A DNA stretch of 64,000 nucleotides from Doris montereyensis (GCA_037039925.1 JAXRKP010000815.1:120001-184000), one strand, 5' to 3'; counted from the stretch's first letter, positions 12,640 to 24,060 are shown. Made by a program: numbers and translations. Notes: a model not told the origin generated them from the sequence alone.

Positions 12640-13500
12640 TTAAAGGGGGGGGTGCCACCTGGACTGCGAGTTTGGGACCAAAAGGTTGATTTTCTGTTCT
12701 TTGCATATTCGGGTAGAATGATCGTTTATTTACAAGTTTATAACAGAAAAATGTCCATATGACGTATAAGTTTATTTTTACAAAATATTTTGCAGGCGAG
12801 GGTAGGTAAAAACAGTTCAAATTTTGACGTAAATTACCCTAACACTGACTGACAAGATGGCATTAAAAACCCGTATATTTGGTGGCTAATCGCTAATTGT
12901 TGCAACACCAAGGTCACATGGCTTCTGCCGACACCGCGCCCTTACGGGCGCTCCAACGCTGTGTGATGTAAGTGTAAGAGGTGTTGCGCGTCAGTGTGTA
13001 TGTAAACACGCGCACAAGCATAGGATATAGAAGGAACAAAATTAATTTTGACGTCTATTTTGACAACAGTGCACATCTAAACCTAGATTTATAATCCTCT
13101 TTACATTAGTAACAATGCCAGAGACTGTCTAAAGAGTGAGGGGCTGCTACAACAAGGGAATCCATCTGAAGCATTTGTTTTGTGTTATTTTATTTTCATT
13201 TTTTCCCCTTACATTTTTTCTCGAAATGTATTTTTTCACACTAAAATTCTATCTCCTCCGCCATTTACCGAACGACTTGTATTATATTTGGCAGACAGGT
13301 TCCCCTTGAGAATTAATAAAAAAAATGCTGCTTTTGTACATTCACGATATATAGACTAGTATTTTCAAAAATTCATTACAAAAAACTGTCCAAAATATAA
13401 AAAAAACTCAGACGTCACTCTTTAGATATTGAATGGAAAAGTCGATCTACACAGGTTTTGAGTGATTTTATTCATAACTAAGGCTACGGTCTATGTTTAC
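12640..13500. repeat. dispersed repeat family F, copy 1
   Basis: About 850 bp aligning by eye to 43425-44340. Shared landmarks in order: CACCTGGA..GCGAGT..GGGACCAAAA, ATGTCCATATGAC, GGGTAGGTAAAAACAG, TTTTGACGTAAATT, AGAGACTGTC.AAAGAGT and ACAGGTTTTGAGTGATTTTA. No protein is evident in either copy. The family is unidentified; a non-autonomous transposon is a reasonable guess. Confidence 0.75.
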
Positions 13501-13984
13501 GGCCCATTATGATAGAAATAATATAGAGTCTAGATCTATTACTTTCTTTGTTTTTGATTTTATTAATGTCAGCTTACTAAAGCACTAGAACTATATCGTC
13601 TTGCACAACATTCCCCCTGAGATTAATTAGGAAACAAATAGAAAATTTAATGTACTTCGGAGATTTCTACATGATGATTTTATGTAGGCTGAATGACGTA
13701 GAATCTACGATCTATCGCTGGAAATGGAAAAAGTGTGATGGTGCCTGGCCAAGAATCTAAACTCGGCTAGCCTACCATTTTTATCTTATTACCCACTTCA
13801 CATCGTCAATGGCGGGTGTTACGGACTGTTACATAAACCTTCGAGGCGATGGATCATGAAAGATGGATTGGCGACGTGGAATAACAATGCTGGGCTTACT
13901 AACAATGACAGGCATGCATGCCGCATTTGTTTATATTTTCAGGTTGGACTTTTTCACATCTCATCAGTCACAATCCAATACAAG

Positions 13985-14258
13985 AATGGGGCACATTTAA
14001 CTATTGGAGATCCTAGATCTAAATCTAGATAGATCTAGATCTAGATTTAGATCTAGAATTCTATCTAGACTAAAATAAGAATCGCACAAAAACCAACTTC
14101 CCCCCCCCGAGAATCACAAGTGACTATCAGTATTATTGTAAATATTGGCAATACTGATTGCACTGTTTTCCGAAGTGACTTCGCTTGAGAGAAAAAAAAT
14201 ATATTGGTCATGTACTATCGATGTATTGCCAAGAAGGATAGGAGAGACACGTACACAT

Positions 14259-14308
<50 letters not shown>

Positions 14309-14310
14309 CT
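13985..14310. repeat. dispersed repeat family G, copy 1, with (GA)n
   Basis: An AGATCT-rich stretch (about 14010-14060) is followed by CCGAAGTGACTTCGC (about 14170) and GATGTATTGCC (about 14219), ending in (GA)n at about 14264-14307. The same order of landmarks appears near 59990-60200. CGAAGTGACTTCG is nearly self-complementary. From 14311 to 15320 I see no gene, only purine-rich DNA near 14520-14780. Confidence 0.6.
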
Positions 14311-15324
14311 GTATATCAAAAGATGCAAGTCACATCTAGATCTAATATTTATGTAAATATATATATGATCTGGTGAAATATGACAATAAGTGACAACTCC
14401 ACTAATAAAGACCGAATAAACACGTTACGTTTCCGGTAATAACCTTTCGTCAGACAACACACAAGAAATATTTAGAATCTACATCTAAGTACTAGTTCAG
14501 GCATCATACAATGTGATGTCAGATGAAAAACAAAAGGAGAAAGAAAGAAAGAAAAAGACGGTGATGATAAGAAATGTAGTTTAGTAAGTAGAAGGGGATG
14601 TGAAGAATATATATCGAGAATGAAAAGTTCAGATCAAGAATGAAATAGAAATATGAAAATAAGTAAGTAATAAAAGGTGAGAAGGAGATAGAGAGAAGGA
14701 GAGAGAGAAAAAAGAAGAAAAAAGCAGGAAAGAAAGAGAGAGAGAGGTGTGAGTATGGGAAACAAGAACGAAAAAAAAGAGGTTTAAGACTAGATCTATA
14801 TATCATCTCACTGTCCAGAAAGAAGAAATGATAGAGAATGAATGAAAGGAAGTATCAATCAAGGCAAAAATTTACACTGAAGGTGCGAAATGTATACAAA
14901 TTACAAATGTATCGATACAATAAGGGGATAGAGTAAACAACTAAATATAAATCTGAAATGCCAATTAGCACAGTTAGCTAACGTTTTGAGGCTTCAAAGT
15001 CTTTGCGTTTTCTTCTAAAAATGTCAGGTGTCAACGGCAACTGCAGGTATCATTTGTATCATTCATCGTTAATATGGCTTAAATGCCCGTCAAGAATGTG
15101 TCATGCATTACAACCACGCTTCATACTCATTCATACCCATCATTGTAATGTAATAAAGGTGACCAGTCTTCTCTTCTTGGCTCCACCCACTGTACATCAC
15201 AGCCTTTGTTCCATGGGATCACTGGTTTGTTAAAGGGCAATATAAGAATTGAAATTTTTCGGACTCCGCCTACGGCTCTTTCTTGATACCGTAAGTTGCA
15301 TGCAATCACCCTGCGTTTTTAATA

Positions 15325-15402
15325 GTATGTCTCTGCCTGTCTGTCTGTCTCTCTCTTTCTGTCTGTCTGTCTGTCTCTCTCTGTCTCTCTGTCTCTCTTG
15401 TC

Positions 15403-15490
<88 letters not shown>
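15325..15490. repeat. (CTGT)n(CT)n microsatellite
   Basis: Mixed CTGT and CT units. A separate tandem duplication follows at about 15550-15640: TTGTCACCAAAAAGGCTATG occurs at about 15559 and again at about 15600. Confidence 0.93.
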
Positions 15491-15789
15491 TCTTGGTCTT
15501 AAATATAAGTCTATGTCTGTCTGGATGTCTGTTTCCCATACTGTATCGATGATGAAATGTTTGTCACCAAAAAGGCTATGGAATGTGTTATATGGCAAGA
15601 TTGTCACCAAAAAGGCTATGGAATGTGTTATGCAAGATATCCAAAGTGCAAAATTGAATGACGACATGACTGAAATAATGCAATTTAGCAAGACAGGTTC
15701 GAGTAAAAGAGTTTTGTTAAAATGTTAAAATATCAGAATCAATTATAAACTGATGTCTCATTGCAATGTTTTCTTACATGTGCACAAAA

Positions 15790-16190
15790 ATATTTGATCC
15801 AGAGATTGAAAAAGCTTCAGAATAAGGCTGCTAGACTAGTGAGCCAATCTCGCCAGTATTAAAAGAACTACACTGGCTCCCAGTTAGTTACAAGATAGAT
15901 TTTAAAATCCATTGTTATTGTTACTCGCTCCATCCTGTTTACAAAAGCTGGTCAGTTTTTACCAACCCAATACAGTTTTAAGGTCATCAAATTCAATCTT
16001 GATCCTAATGCCAACTAAAAGATCATCTTTTATAGATACGTCTTTCAGTCGTGTTGCCCCTCTTTCATGGACTACCATCTCTTTTTAAAACATGAAGCAG
16101 TCCTTCATTTAAAATGTTTAAAAAGAATATTAAGATCGATCACTTTAATTGAGAGTAAGTTGTTTTAAAACAGCTTTTAAAATTGTAATG
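15790..16190 (+). mobile_element. CR1/L2-type LINE 3' fragment
   Basis: Translation gives RLKKLQNKAARLVSQSRQ, then LKELHWLPVSYKIDFKI, the typical end of the reverse-transcriptase ORF of CR1/L2/Jockey-type LINEs, followed by RLSVVLPLFHGLPSLF, which resembles the usual 'RSFSVVAPRLWNSLP' end. Stops and frame changes show it is a remnant. It is unrelated in sequence to the RTE-like copies in this window. Confidence 0.75.
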
Positions 16191-16239
16191 AATTTTTTGT
16201 TTTTCTTTCTGACTTAATTTACACTGAAGGTCACTACGT

Positions 16240-16246
16240 ATATATA

Positions 16247-16325
<79 letters not shown>

Positions 16326-16519
16326 CTCCCTCTCTCCTCTCTCTCTCTCTCCTCTCTCTCTCCTCTCTCCTCTCCCTCCCTCTCTTCTCCCTCTCCCTCT
16401 CTCTCCCTCCCTCTCCCCCTCTCTCCCTCCCTCTCCTCCCTCCCTCTCTCCCCTCTCTCCTATCTCTCTCTCTATCCCTCTCCCCTCCCTCTCTCTCTCT
16501 CTCCCTCTCTCTCTCTCCT

Positions 16520-16559
<40 letters not shown>

Positions 16560-16560
16560 A
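16240..16560. repeat. (CTGT)n and CT/CCCTCT tract
   Basis: CTGT repeats (16250-16280) pass into about 280 bp of CT/CCT-rich sequence with many interruptions. Confidence 0.95.
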
Positions 16561-16639
16561 TTGTACTATTACTTCAACCGGGGCCACTTTGTCACGTTGG
16601 AAAACGTAACCCCTTTTATACCCAACTTTGTTGTCGTTT

Positions 16640-17060
16640 CGCCGGAGCTCAAACAACCCATGTCCCATTACAGAGAAGAAGAATCAAATGTTGAGACAAA
16701 ACTTGGAACACTTGGAACAGCATTCTCACAACTGAAAAAAGTATGGAAAACAGTAGTGTGTTCTTACCGAAGAAGTTGCTATCCCCAAACATCACTTCTT
16801 TAGCAGCTATACACCGAGAACAAGGTCTAATGACGGCACATCCTCCAAAGATAGCAACCTTTGTGTAACATCGACAACTCATAGTACGCTTTTGGGCATC
16901 CGCAGTTGCAAAATGGAATGAGCTTCCAGCTAGCATTACAAATGTTCAGACTACTGATTAACAACTTCTAAATGAATTCATTTCAAACTTGTAACTCTGT
17001 AAAACCATCTGCAGGAATGGCCAACAGGCCCTTTGCAGATTAATGAACAGAAACAGAAAG
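16640..17060 (+). mobile_element. possible LINE 3' remnant
   Basis: At about 16888-16960 the + strand reads FWASAVAKWNELPASITN, which resembles the C-terminal 'F...A..WN.LP..IR' motif of LINE reverse transcriptases. The upstream phrase reads in another frame. No more can be supported. It ends just downstream of the 3' end of the sulfotransferase on the other strand. Confidence 0.4.
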
Positions 17061-17110
17061 CCATGATGAGGATAATGATTATGATGTAGATCAGCTGGCA
17101 ATCTCATTTG

Positions 17111-18906
17111 CTATGTTGCTGTAGGAACTCTTTTGAACAGAGAGATTGGTTCCTGATCATATCCAAACTGTTGAAAGTCACGCATGAACATTTTCTGTAT
17201 CCTCTTCATCACATCTAGAGAAATGCTCTTGTATGCTTCTTGCATCGCATTTCTTTTCTGTCTTTGTTGAGCTTCACGTCTCGAAGTAGGGTTTGTGTCC
17301 ACGTCAGATAGGCATCAATAATGACCTGTCTCAAATCGTCAACCCCGATGCTAGCCGGCTTGAGTGGATAGTCTTCTGGAATATACCCGTTGTACTTAAA
17401 GGCTAACCACAAAGCGCTGGGCCAGGAAGTCTTGGGTCACACACTCCTTGATTTCGCGGTAAGACTGCCAGACGCCATCGAAAGTGTATTCGATGAGCAT
17501 GTCCATCTCATGCAAAATGTGCTCATCTTGTGTCTGCAAGAGCATCGTTGATTCATTCGTTGTTGTCAATTTTGCAGACGCTATCATGTATGTCCTGTTA
17601 TTCATGTGTTTAAAACTATTTTTAAGCTCTTCTGTCATTGTTTCATTTTTTGACGTGTTCGTCTCTTCACCCTGCATTATAAACAGGTTGGCACTAGCCA
17701 GCACAAAGTTGGAGTCTTCCTCAAAGCTTTCCATCTTGCCTATGAAGTGGGGGTGAAATAAACACGGGTCACACAAGTTGTGGTAGGAGCCCAGTGCTCG
17801 TTTATGTCCTCCGGGTATCGGAAGAAATAGTTTTTGGTAATGAATTTCGTGAAGTCTCCAAAGGTGATGTTCACGGGACATTTCACCGCTTCCTTATCCA
17901 TGCTCCTCTCCTCCGCAATCATTTGACCAACTCCAAACCAGTAGTCGGGCAGTAAGAATTTATCAATCCATGTCGCCCACAGTCGTTTGTATGGGTCACG
18001 AACGAACATGAATCTGAAGGTGTCCTTGAGAACTGATGGTGCTGTCTTCATATTGTCAATGGAGTATTCCTTCCCTTTCTCAGCATAGTGAGTTATCCAA
18101 CGAGGAATATGGAACGGGCTGTCATACACTTCCCCACCAGTTTCGTTCTTGATGTAGAAAAGCGTTTATCCAAAACGTGCATCCTGCTTTGGGAACAACG
18201 CAATAAGCAAGTTTGTTTGTTTTATCCACCATGATCCGATTTGCTCGGCCAGGCATTGATCGGAAGCAGGAGTTTTTGCCTGAAATAGTCGTTGGATGTA
18301 CGAGACTTTAGTTTTGTCTTTTGTCATGAGAGATGCTGCTGCTACTTGCCATGTTGGCTTGCCTGAAGTCCGGGCAGCGGTTTTAAAAGCGGGATTGCCC
18401 TTCCTCCAATGGTGATATCTATTTGGCGAATTAATGATGCGTGACTATTACAACAGTTGCTTTTATTCGGTTGAGTTGATAGAGAACCACTCCTCCGACT
18501 GTTATTTTTATTTCTATGAAAACGTACGCTGTCATGATGTGTGATATCAACCACCCCGGCAGACTTTTGTCATTTGTATGGTTCTGGCTTAACGCAACCC
18601 CTTATTAACCTGAGTAGTTGACAGGGGTTGGTCATCAGCAAACTGTATATAATTGAAGGCCCTGAATGGTAAATGAATTGAGCATGGCGATTGTCCCGCA
18701 CCACACTGTTTTCATCATCAGTGATGTAGCGTGAGTCGAAGGTAGCTAGTGGAACCGACCTCAGAATGGGTGATGGCAAACGGTAAACAAAGAGAGAAGA
18801 CGACCAAAAGCGCCAAACTTACGAATACGATGATTGGAATATGTCTTGAAGATTTCCCGGCTCTGAGACTGGCGGCCTGTTTAATACAGAATCGTCTCAG
18901 ACCCAT
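17111..18906 (-). pseudogene. carbohydrate sulfotransferase (HNK-1ST/C4ST family), intronless, frame-broken
   Basis: This would be a Golgi type II membrane enzyme that moves sulfate from PAPS to a sugar chain. Reading from 18906 down, MGLRRFC starts a short basic tail, then a membrane anchor (IPIIVFVSLALLVVFSL). The 5'-PSB motif follows (YCVVPKAGCTFW, 18179-18196 and on), then SPFHIPRWITHYAEKG, then the 3'-PB motif (FVRDPYKRLWATWIDKF, about 17960-18010). Next come NITFGDFTKFIT, NEHWAP, NLCDPCLFHPHFIGKMES and a C-terminal end with FMRDFQQFGYDQEP. These match the family in order and spacing and run with no intron. The reading frame must change near 18770, 18260, 18165, 17790, 17400 and 17295, each by one or two bases, so no single ORF exists. 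Pseudogene and uncorrected assembly indels are both possible. The start is uncertain; MCSNMQ at 19017 is an alternative. Confidence 0.85.
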
Positions 18907-19074
18907 AATAAATCTTAGCCTGAGCGTATTTTCTCTCTGTGTCTTTCTCTTATTTAACGGTGGCGGCTCTGTCCAGAACGGTCCTATAAAAGACAATAGT
19001 TGCATGTTGGAACACAAAAGAAAAGAAAGTTTTTCCTGTTAAACATTGAATGGCATAGTAAGTTATTTTAGCTT

Positions 19075-19430
19075 TGAGTCTGTAAGTTTGTATTTACTTT
19101 GATAAGTATGTATATGAGGGTTGAGTGTGTTTTAAAGAAACCTTATGTTTTAAAGACAGAGACTCAGATAGGTTGGGGTGAAAGTCCAGAGACGCCATTC
19201 TGAGTTCGCAATACCATCGTCGCACTATGCCAGAAAACAACAGCTACCGGCAGAATGTTTGTTATTTAGTCTACAATTCAAAAGGGGTTCATTAAGTAAA
19301 ATTGTCAGTGTTGAAAAAACCCAACATTATATGGTCCATGGTACTAGTTAGAAGTAGTTTGTCTGCAGTCAAGAGGCTGTTTTTCAAATTGAAAAGGTTG
19401 GCAGCTATAAATAGATGTTAAAGCCCATTT
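19075..19430. repeat. dispersed repeat family E, copy 1
   Basis: Aligns by eye to 53640-53975. Shared phrases: AGAGACTC.GATAGGTTG, GTGAAAGTC, ACCATTCTGAGTTC, CGTCGCACT, TGCAGTCAA and GGTTGGCAGCTAT. No coding content is seen. The element type is unknown. From 19430 to 19767 nothing is recognised. Confidence 0.7.
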
Positions 19431-19767
19431 GTCTCGAGATAAAGAAAACAAAACAGAAACATGAAAAAGAACAAAAGAATTGTGGGCACCAGACGGAAAT
19501 CACCCCCCCCCAAACAAAACAACAACCCAACAAAGCAACAACCAATCAAAATACAATTTTTCTAATGTTCCACACAGTGAGTGTAAATGCTAAGACTAAG
19601 ACAGTCCTTAATTGGTTGAATTTAAACCCCTCGCTTTGATTTTTCTTTCATACCCATCATGCGTTTTCATTTAATTTCAAGTTTGATTTTGTGTGAAAAA
19701 TACAAATATAAAATGCTTACAAGATAAAAACTGTTTGATATCTGTGTAAGAGCCTTGCCTTAAATTA

Positions 19768-20075
19768 GTGGCATCGGTGGCCGAGTGGTTAGACTGCTGG
19801 GCTGGGGATTATGAGGTCTCAGGTTTGAATCCTGGCAAAGCCAGGCCTGACGTTGTGTTCCTTGAGAAAGATACTTTAACATGTATTTCCCCACTCGACC
19901 CAGGTGCAAAATGGATGCAAGCATTAGCTTGGGAGTAAAAACCTGCGTCAGACTAGCGTCCTATCCAGGAGGTGATTATTATCATCTGCTCCGCTTCACG
20001 CTATAGAAACTAAGATAAGCTCCGCCTCTATGGGCCGTAACGGCCTTGAAGGAACTTTGTCTTTTACTTTACTTG
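19768..20075 (+). repeat. SINE-A, tRNA-derived, best copy
   Basis: The head carries a Pol III A box TGGCCGAGTGG (19778-19788) and B box GGTTTGAATCC (19822-19832), with the spacing of a tRNA. The body reads CCCCACTCGACCCAGGTGCA, AAAACCTGCGTC and CCAGGAGGTGATTAT, and the end has CTCCGCTTCACGCTATAGAA and GGGCCGTAACGGCCTTGAAG. Other copies are at 4500-4740 (-), 21705-21995 (+) and 34545-34665 (-). From 20076 to 21389 I see only short (CT)n at 20642-20676 and no gene. Confidence 0.88.
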
Positions 20076-20641
20076 CCTTAAACTTTGAATGAAATAGAAT
20101 TATTTAAAATGTGGTCGTTCCGCTGGAATCTCATTATGATTTTATTAAGGAATCACGCACTCATAAGAAATGTTTTATGGAAGTCTTACCTTATTGAATG
20201 AAATGAAATTGTTTAAAATATCGCCACACTGAAATTTCATTGTTTTTATTATTATTAAGAAATCGCCCAACCATAAAAAAAGAAAAAAGAAAATTGTCTA
20301 AAACGTCATGTCTACATACCTTAAGCTTGAAATGAAATAAAGATTAACTTTAAATGTTGTCACTACACTGAAATCTCCTTATTAATATGATTGTTAACTA
20401 ATTACCAAATCACAAGAAAACAGTAGGTTCCTTTTCACTGCGGCCTATTTGCATTGCATTGCTTCTGCTGTCATACAGTGATAAGGGGCAAGGTAGTCGT
20501 GCTCAGAAAATTTGTGTTGTAATCTGCTGTAGGCGAGAGCGACTGTCACGAAGTCAAAACTTTCCTGGTTATGTAACTACTGTCTGCCTGGTAGTGCCAC
20601 TCATAATAATTCTTATCAATTTCTGTGAAGTTGTCAAACTG

Positions 20642-20675
<34 letters not shown>

Positions 20676-21389
20676 ATTTTTTGTAGGCAGGTTTCACAAA
20701 ACTAAGTCTCTTAGATAATTGAATTTTTATCCATTTCCAATTTCACATATATATATGTAAAAACTTGTTCATGTCGAATTTCGTGATACAAATTATGTAA
20801 ATAAAGAAATGTATAACGTCCGAAATGTAGACAGACATGATTTCCCTCTCCTGACAGTCCCACCCGACAATTCAGTAAAATTGTTTTCTTTCAGATAATA
20901 AATGTTGTTTTTAATGTAAAAATGATTGTTTTTCTTTTAATTCTATTATTTTTTATTCTTTCAGGAGATGTAACTCATCAGTTTTTGAAAAATATTTTGG
21001 GCCTATTTTTTTCTCATTATATATATGATATTATTTTTTTTACAAATAGATCTATGAAAAATAATATAACTTCTATGAGACTTTATCAGATGTTTTTTTC
21101 TTGTTCTGGTTGTAAATTGTACGATTTGATGTTATTTATTTATATGCATTTTGTAAAACCCCGAAGCATAGAGTTATATCCCTTAAATGTAGGAAAATTT
21201 GACTAAAATTCAACCCAAGATACTCATCCCACAGGTACTATAGGGGTCCTCTATCTCTGAAAGTTGCATATATTCAAGATCCTGAGATCAAGATCTTTAA
21301 TTTGGTTACATATAATATGTACAATGTTGTTGTCATAAAATTTTTGTAAAGAGAGGAATCTTACTTACAGTACACCTATTTTGTGATTA

Positions 21390-21600
21390 GTTGTAGTCTA
21401 TGTCTCTCGCGAGCCTTCTTTGTCTTATCTTTTTATCTTGTTGTTTCCTCTTAATTCACCCTGAGATCACCACAATGGTAGATGGGGTAAATTTTAAATA
21501 ACCATGTCTCTCAACGCATGGTTGCTTTTGGGTCGTTGATGGGCGCTGTTGGTAGGGCGGCCTATTTCTTCCTGTCACTCTTTTCATACACAGTGTGGTG
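21390..21600 (+). repeat. SINE-C tail copy
   Basis: Contains CTTGTTGTTTCCTCTTAATT, CACCCTGAGATCACCACAAT and GGTAGATGGGGTAAATTTTA. These define the SINE-C family also seen at 11355, 25565, 43305 and 59140. The 5' part of the family is not clear to me. Confidence 0.65.
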
Positions 21601-21704
21601 TCTGCCTAAGAATCGGGTCCTTGGGAGATAGAAACAGCAGGTTCGAGGCGAACTCTGATGTGTCTTGTATTTTAGTTTTAGTTTCATTATTCTTGTTATG
21701 AGGG

Positions 21705-21995
21705 GCGTCAGTGGCCTAGTGGCTAGGCTGCCAGACTTAGAATCATAAGGACCCGGGTTAGAATCTTAGCAAAGCTGCGTCCGACGTTGTTGTGTTCCTT
21801 GGGAAAGACACTTGCAGTATTAACACTCATTTTCCCCACTCGGCCAGGTGCAAGATTGGTACAGGCACTAGCTTAGGCGTGAAAACCTGCGTCCATGTCC
21901 AAGAGATTAAAATCACCTGTTTCGCTTCACGCTATTGAAACCAGGATAAGCTTAGGCTTTATAGGCTGTAATGTCTTTGAAGGATCTTTAGTCAT
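21705..21995 (+). repeat. SINE-A copy
   Basis: The A-box region reads GTGGCCTAGTGGCTAGGCTG and the B-box region GGGTTAGAATC, followed by the same body phrases as the 19768 copy (CCCCACTCGGCCAGGTGCAA, GAAAACCTGCGTCC, TTCGCTTCACGCTATTGAAA). Confidence 0.85.
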
Positions 21996-22095
21996 GATAT
22001 GTTATCTTTAATCGTCCGAGATGCCAATGCATAGTTTTTTCATTTTTGTCTATTTCTTTTCCATCTTTTTTATATTTGGTTTTGTTTTTTTACAG

Positions 22096-22228
22096 TGTTG
22101 AATGACGACTATTGACCTTGCAAGAATGCGAGCTATCATTCGTCTTTGTACGCAACTTCATGGCTGCTGTGACCAGTCGTCCAAACTGTTGAAAAGAGTC
22201 TTTGTAAATCTTACCTTTGTCATCCCCG
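22096..22228 (+). CDS. candidate 5' exon (unassigned)
   Basis: A stretch preceded by TTTTTTTACAG and followed by a strong donor CCG|GTAAGT. An ATG at 22102 opens 42 codons plus one base (MTTIDLARMRAIIRLC...), with several basic and few acidic residues, as in a mitochondrial targeting peptide. It lies 2.5 kb upstream of the first recognised NAGS exon and on the same strand, so it could be the NAGS leader. It has no recognisable homology, and an intermediate exon would be needed to bring the phase to 0. This is speculative. Confidence 0.25.
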
Positions 22229-22261
22229 GTAAGTTTGCAGTGATTTTATATTATAATTTGA

Positions 22262-22370
22262 TCTCAGGAGGACTCGGTCGTCCAGAGGCATGGTGCCTGT
22301 TTCTCAACCCAAAGGTTGTGGGTTCAAGCCCCACAGAGGGCTGACAAACTTTCTCAAGAGTAAAAGTCTA
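22262..22370 (+). repeat. SINE-B head joined to a LINE
   Basis: The tRNA-like head reads GACTCGGTCGTCCAGAGGCA, then AAAGGTTGTGGGTTCAAGCC, with GGTTCAAGCC as a B box. It continues as ACAAACTTTCTCAAGAGTAA and runs into LINE sequence at about 22371, with no SINE-B body between. Confidence 0.75.
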
Positions 22371-23700
22371 ACCCCTGTAGGCATCTCAATGGAAGAAATC
22401 CAAACAGCTATAAGAAAAATAAAATTAGGAAAGGCCCGAGGAGCAGTTTATCCAGGAATGATTAAAAACCAAGGGAGAGAGGCAGACAAACTACTACGGT
22501 ACATGCAATATATCAACGAGCATGGAAGACAAAACAGGTGCCAAACGACGGGATAAAGGGAACAGTAGAACCAATACACAAGAAAAGATCAACTATGGAA
22601 TGCTCAAACTACAGAGGGATATCACTACTTATCGTACCAGGAAAAGTGTATGCTAGGATACTGGAAAGGAAACTGAAGTGTATGCTAGGATACTGGAAAT
22701 GAGACTGAGGAAAAGATTAGAGGATCAGATTGAAGAACATCAGAGTAGATTTAGACCAGGAAGAAGTGTACAAGACCACATATTTACAATTTAAACAAGT
22801 AATAGAAAACTTCTTTGAGGGAAATATTGACTTGCACTTGCACCTGTGTTTTATTGACTTAGAAAAGGCATTTGACACTGTGAGGAGGGACGAACTATGG
22901 CAGTCCTTAAAAGAACACAACGTAGAGCAAAATTTAATAGAAGCCATTAAATTTTATTTTACAATAAACCAACATGTGTAGTGAGGGTAGCTGGAAATGT
23001 ATCTGAAGAAATTAACGAAGATATAAGAGTAAGACAGGGCTGCATCCTAAGTCCTTTTGTTCATCACATTTATGGATTCAGTTGCAAAGGCATCCTCTAA
23101 AATGAAGAAAATGAATGTAAGTATATGGAAGCTCAAACCATAAATGTATCAATGCTTTCATTTGCTGATGATTTAGTTCTGTTTGGAAAATCAGAAAGGG
23201 ACTTTCAGTCGAATATCAACATGATGAATAAATAACTAAAAAAAAAAGAAGAGGAATGAAAGTAAATGCAAAAAAACCAAAACAATGCTAGTATAGTAAC
23301 TAGGGAAGCTGAAACACAAAATTTTAAATTGGCCAGGGAGAATTTACAACAAGTTCAAAGCTACAATTACCCAGGAGTAATGATTAACTCAGAAGGAAAA
23401 TTAAGAGAAAAAATCAGCCAAAGAATCTAATAGCAATGACAAGATAACCATCTAGGAAAGTCATTTGTAGGTAAACAAAAGTTGTCAACAAAAACCAAAA
23501 TGGCAACACAGTGAAACCTGGACCGTAGACAGTAGGGAATACAGTAGAGTACAAGGAGCTGAAATGAAATATCTAAGGAGAGTAGTAGGAAAAACTAAAA
23601 AAGACAAAATCAGAATACAACAATAAGAGATCAAACCAAAGCAGATGGCATAAAAACTTTAGCGACTATGTTTAATAATTCTAAAATGTTGAAATGGGCA
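22371..23700 (+). mobile_element. decayed RTE-like LINE, copy B (reverse-transcriptase part)
   Basis: Reverse-transcriptase motifs can be read across frame breaks: KNQGREADK (about 22460), an open stretch at 22730-22981 with LHLCFIDLEKAFDTVRRDEL, then VSEEINEDIRVRQGCILSP (about 23000-23060) and the catalytic FADDLVLFGKSERDFQSN (about 23160-23215). The 3' part matches copies A and C (AATACAGTAG.GTACAA..GCTGAA). At about 22650-22700 a 39-bp piece is repeated (GTGTATGCTAGGATACTGGA). It is a remnant that lacks the endonuclease. Confidence 0.85.
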
Positions 23701-23809
23701 CTTTGAGCGTATCTAAGCATCGATTCCGTTTTTATTTTGTGTTTTGACCACAGCACATTTTCAATACGCTTCATGTCAGGCTTGAGATATTGCAATCATT
23801 GTTTTACAT

Positions 23810-24060
23810 TTTTTTGTTACTCATATCCAAAACTTGGATACATTCACAACTAAGATGATCCCGTAGGTTTTGGGGATTGTTTTAAAAACAAATATTTTAC
23901 TCAAACTGCCCTGTAAACAGCCAATGGATTTTTAATGTGCACAGAGAGAGTGTTGTGATCTGTGCACAGGACTACGTTTTTATCATTCGTCTCCGACAGG
24001 ACTAGGTGTCAAGCCACTCGCCCGGACTATGGGGTTTGAGTTTTCCTCATATCCTATGGA
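23810..24060 (-). repeat. SINE-B, reverse copy
   Basis: Reading right to left it follows the family: the complement of the ACGTTAAAGATCC / GGCTGTTTACAGGGCAG core is at about 23910-23945 (CTGCCCTGTAAACAGCCAAT), then the complement of the GTGCAGATCACAACACTC region (GTTGTGATCTGTGCAC), then CGTCTCCGACAGGACTAGGT. From 24060 to 24769 no gene is supported; the 62-residue open frame at 24204-24392 (- strand) has no family features. Confidence 0.75.

Noticed and set aside
19770..19850. A functional tRNA gene
   Set aside because: A and B boxes are present, but the segment continues into a shared SINE body found at other loci, so it is a SINE head.
22265..22345. A functional tRNA gene
   Set aside because: It matches the SINE-B heads at 27121, 35940 and 24935, and I could not draw a sound cloverleaf.
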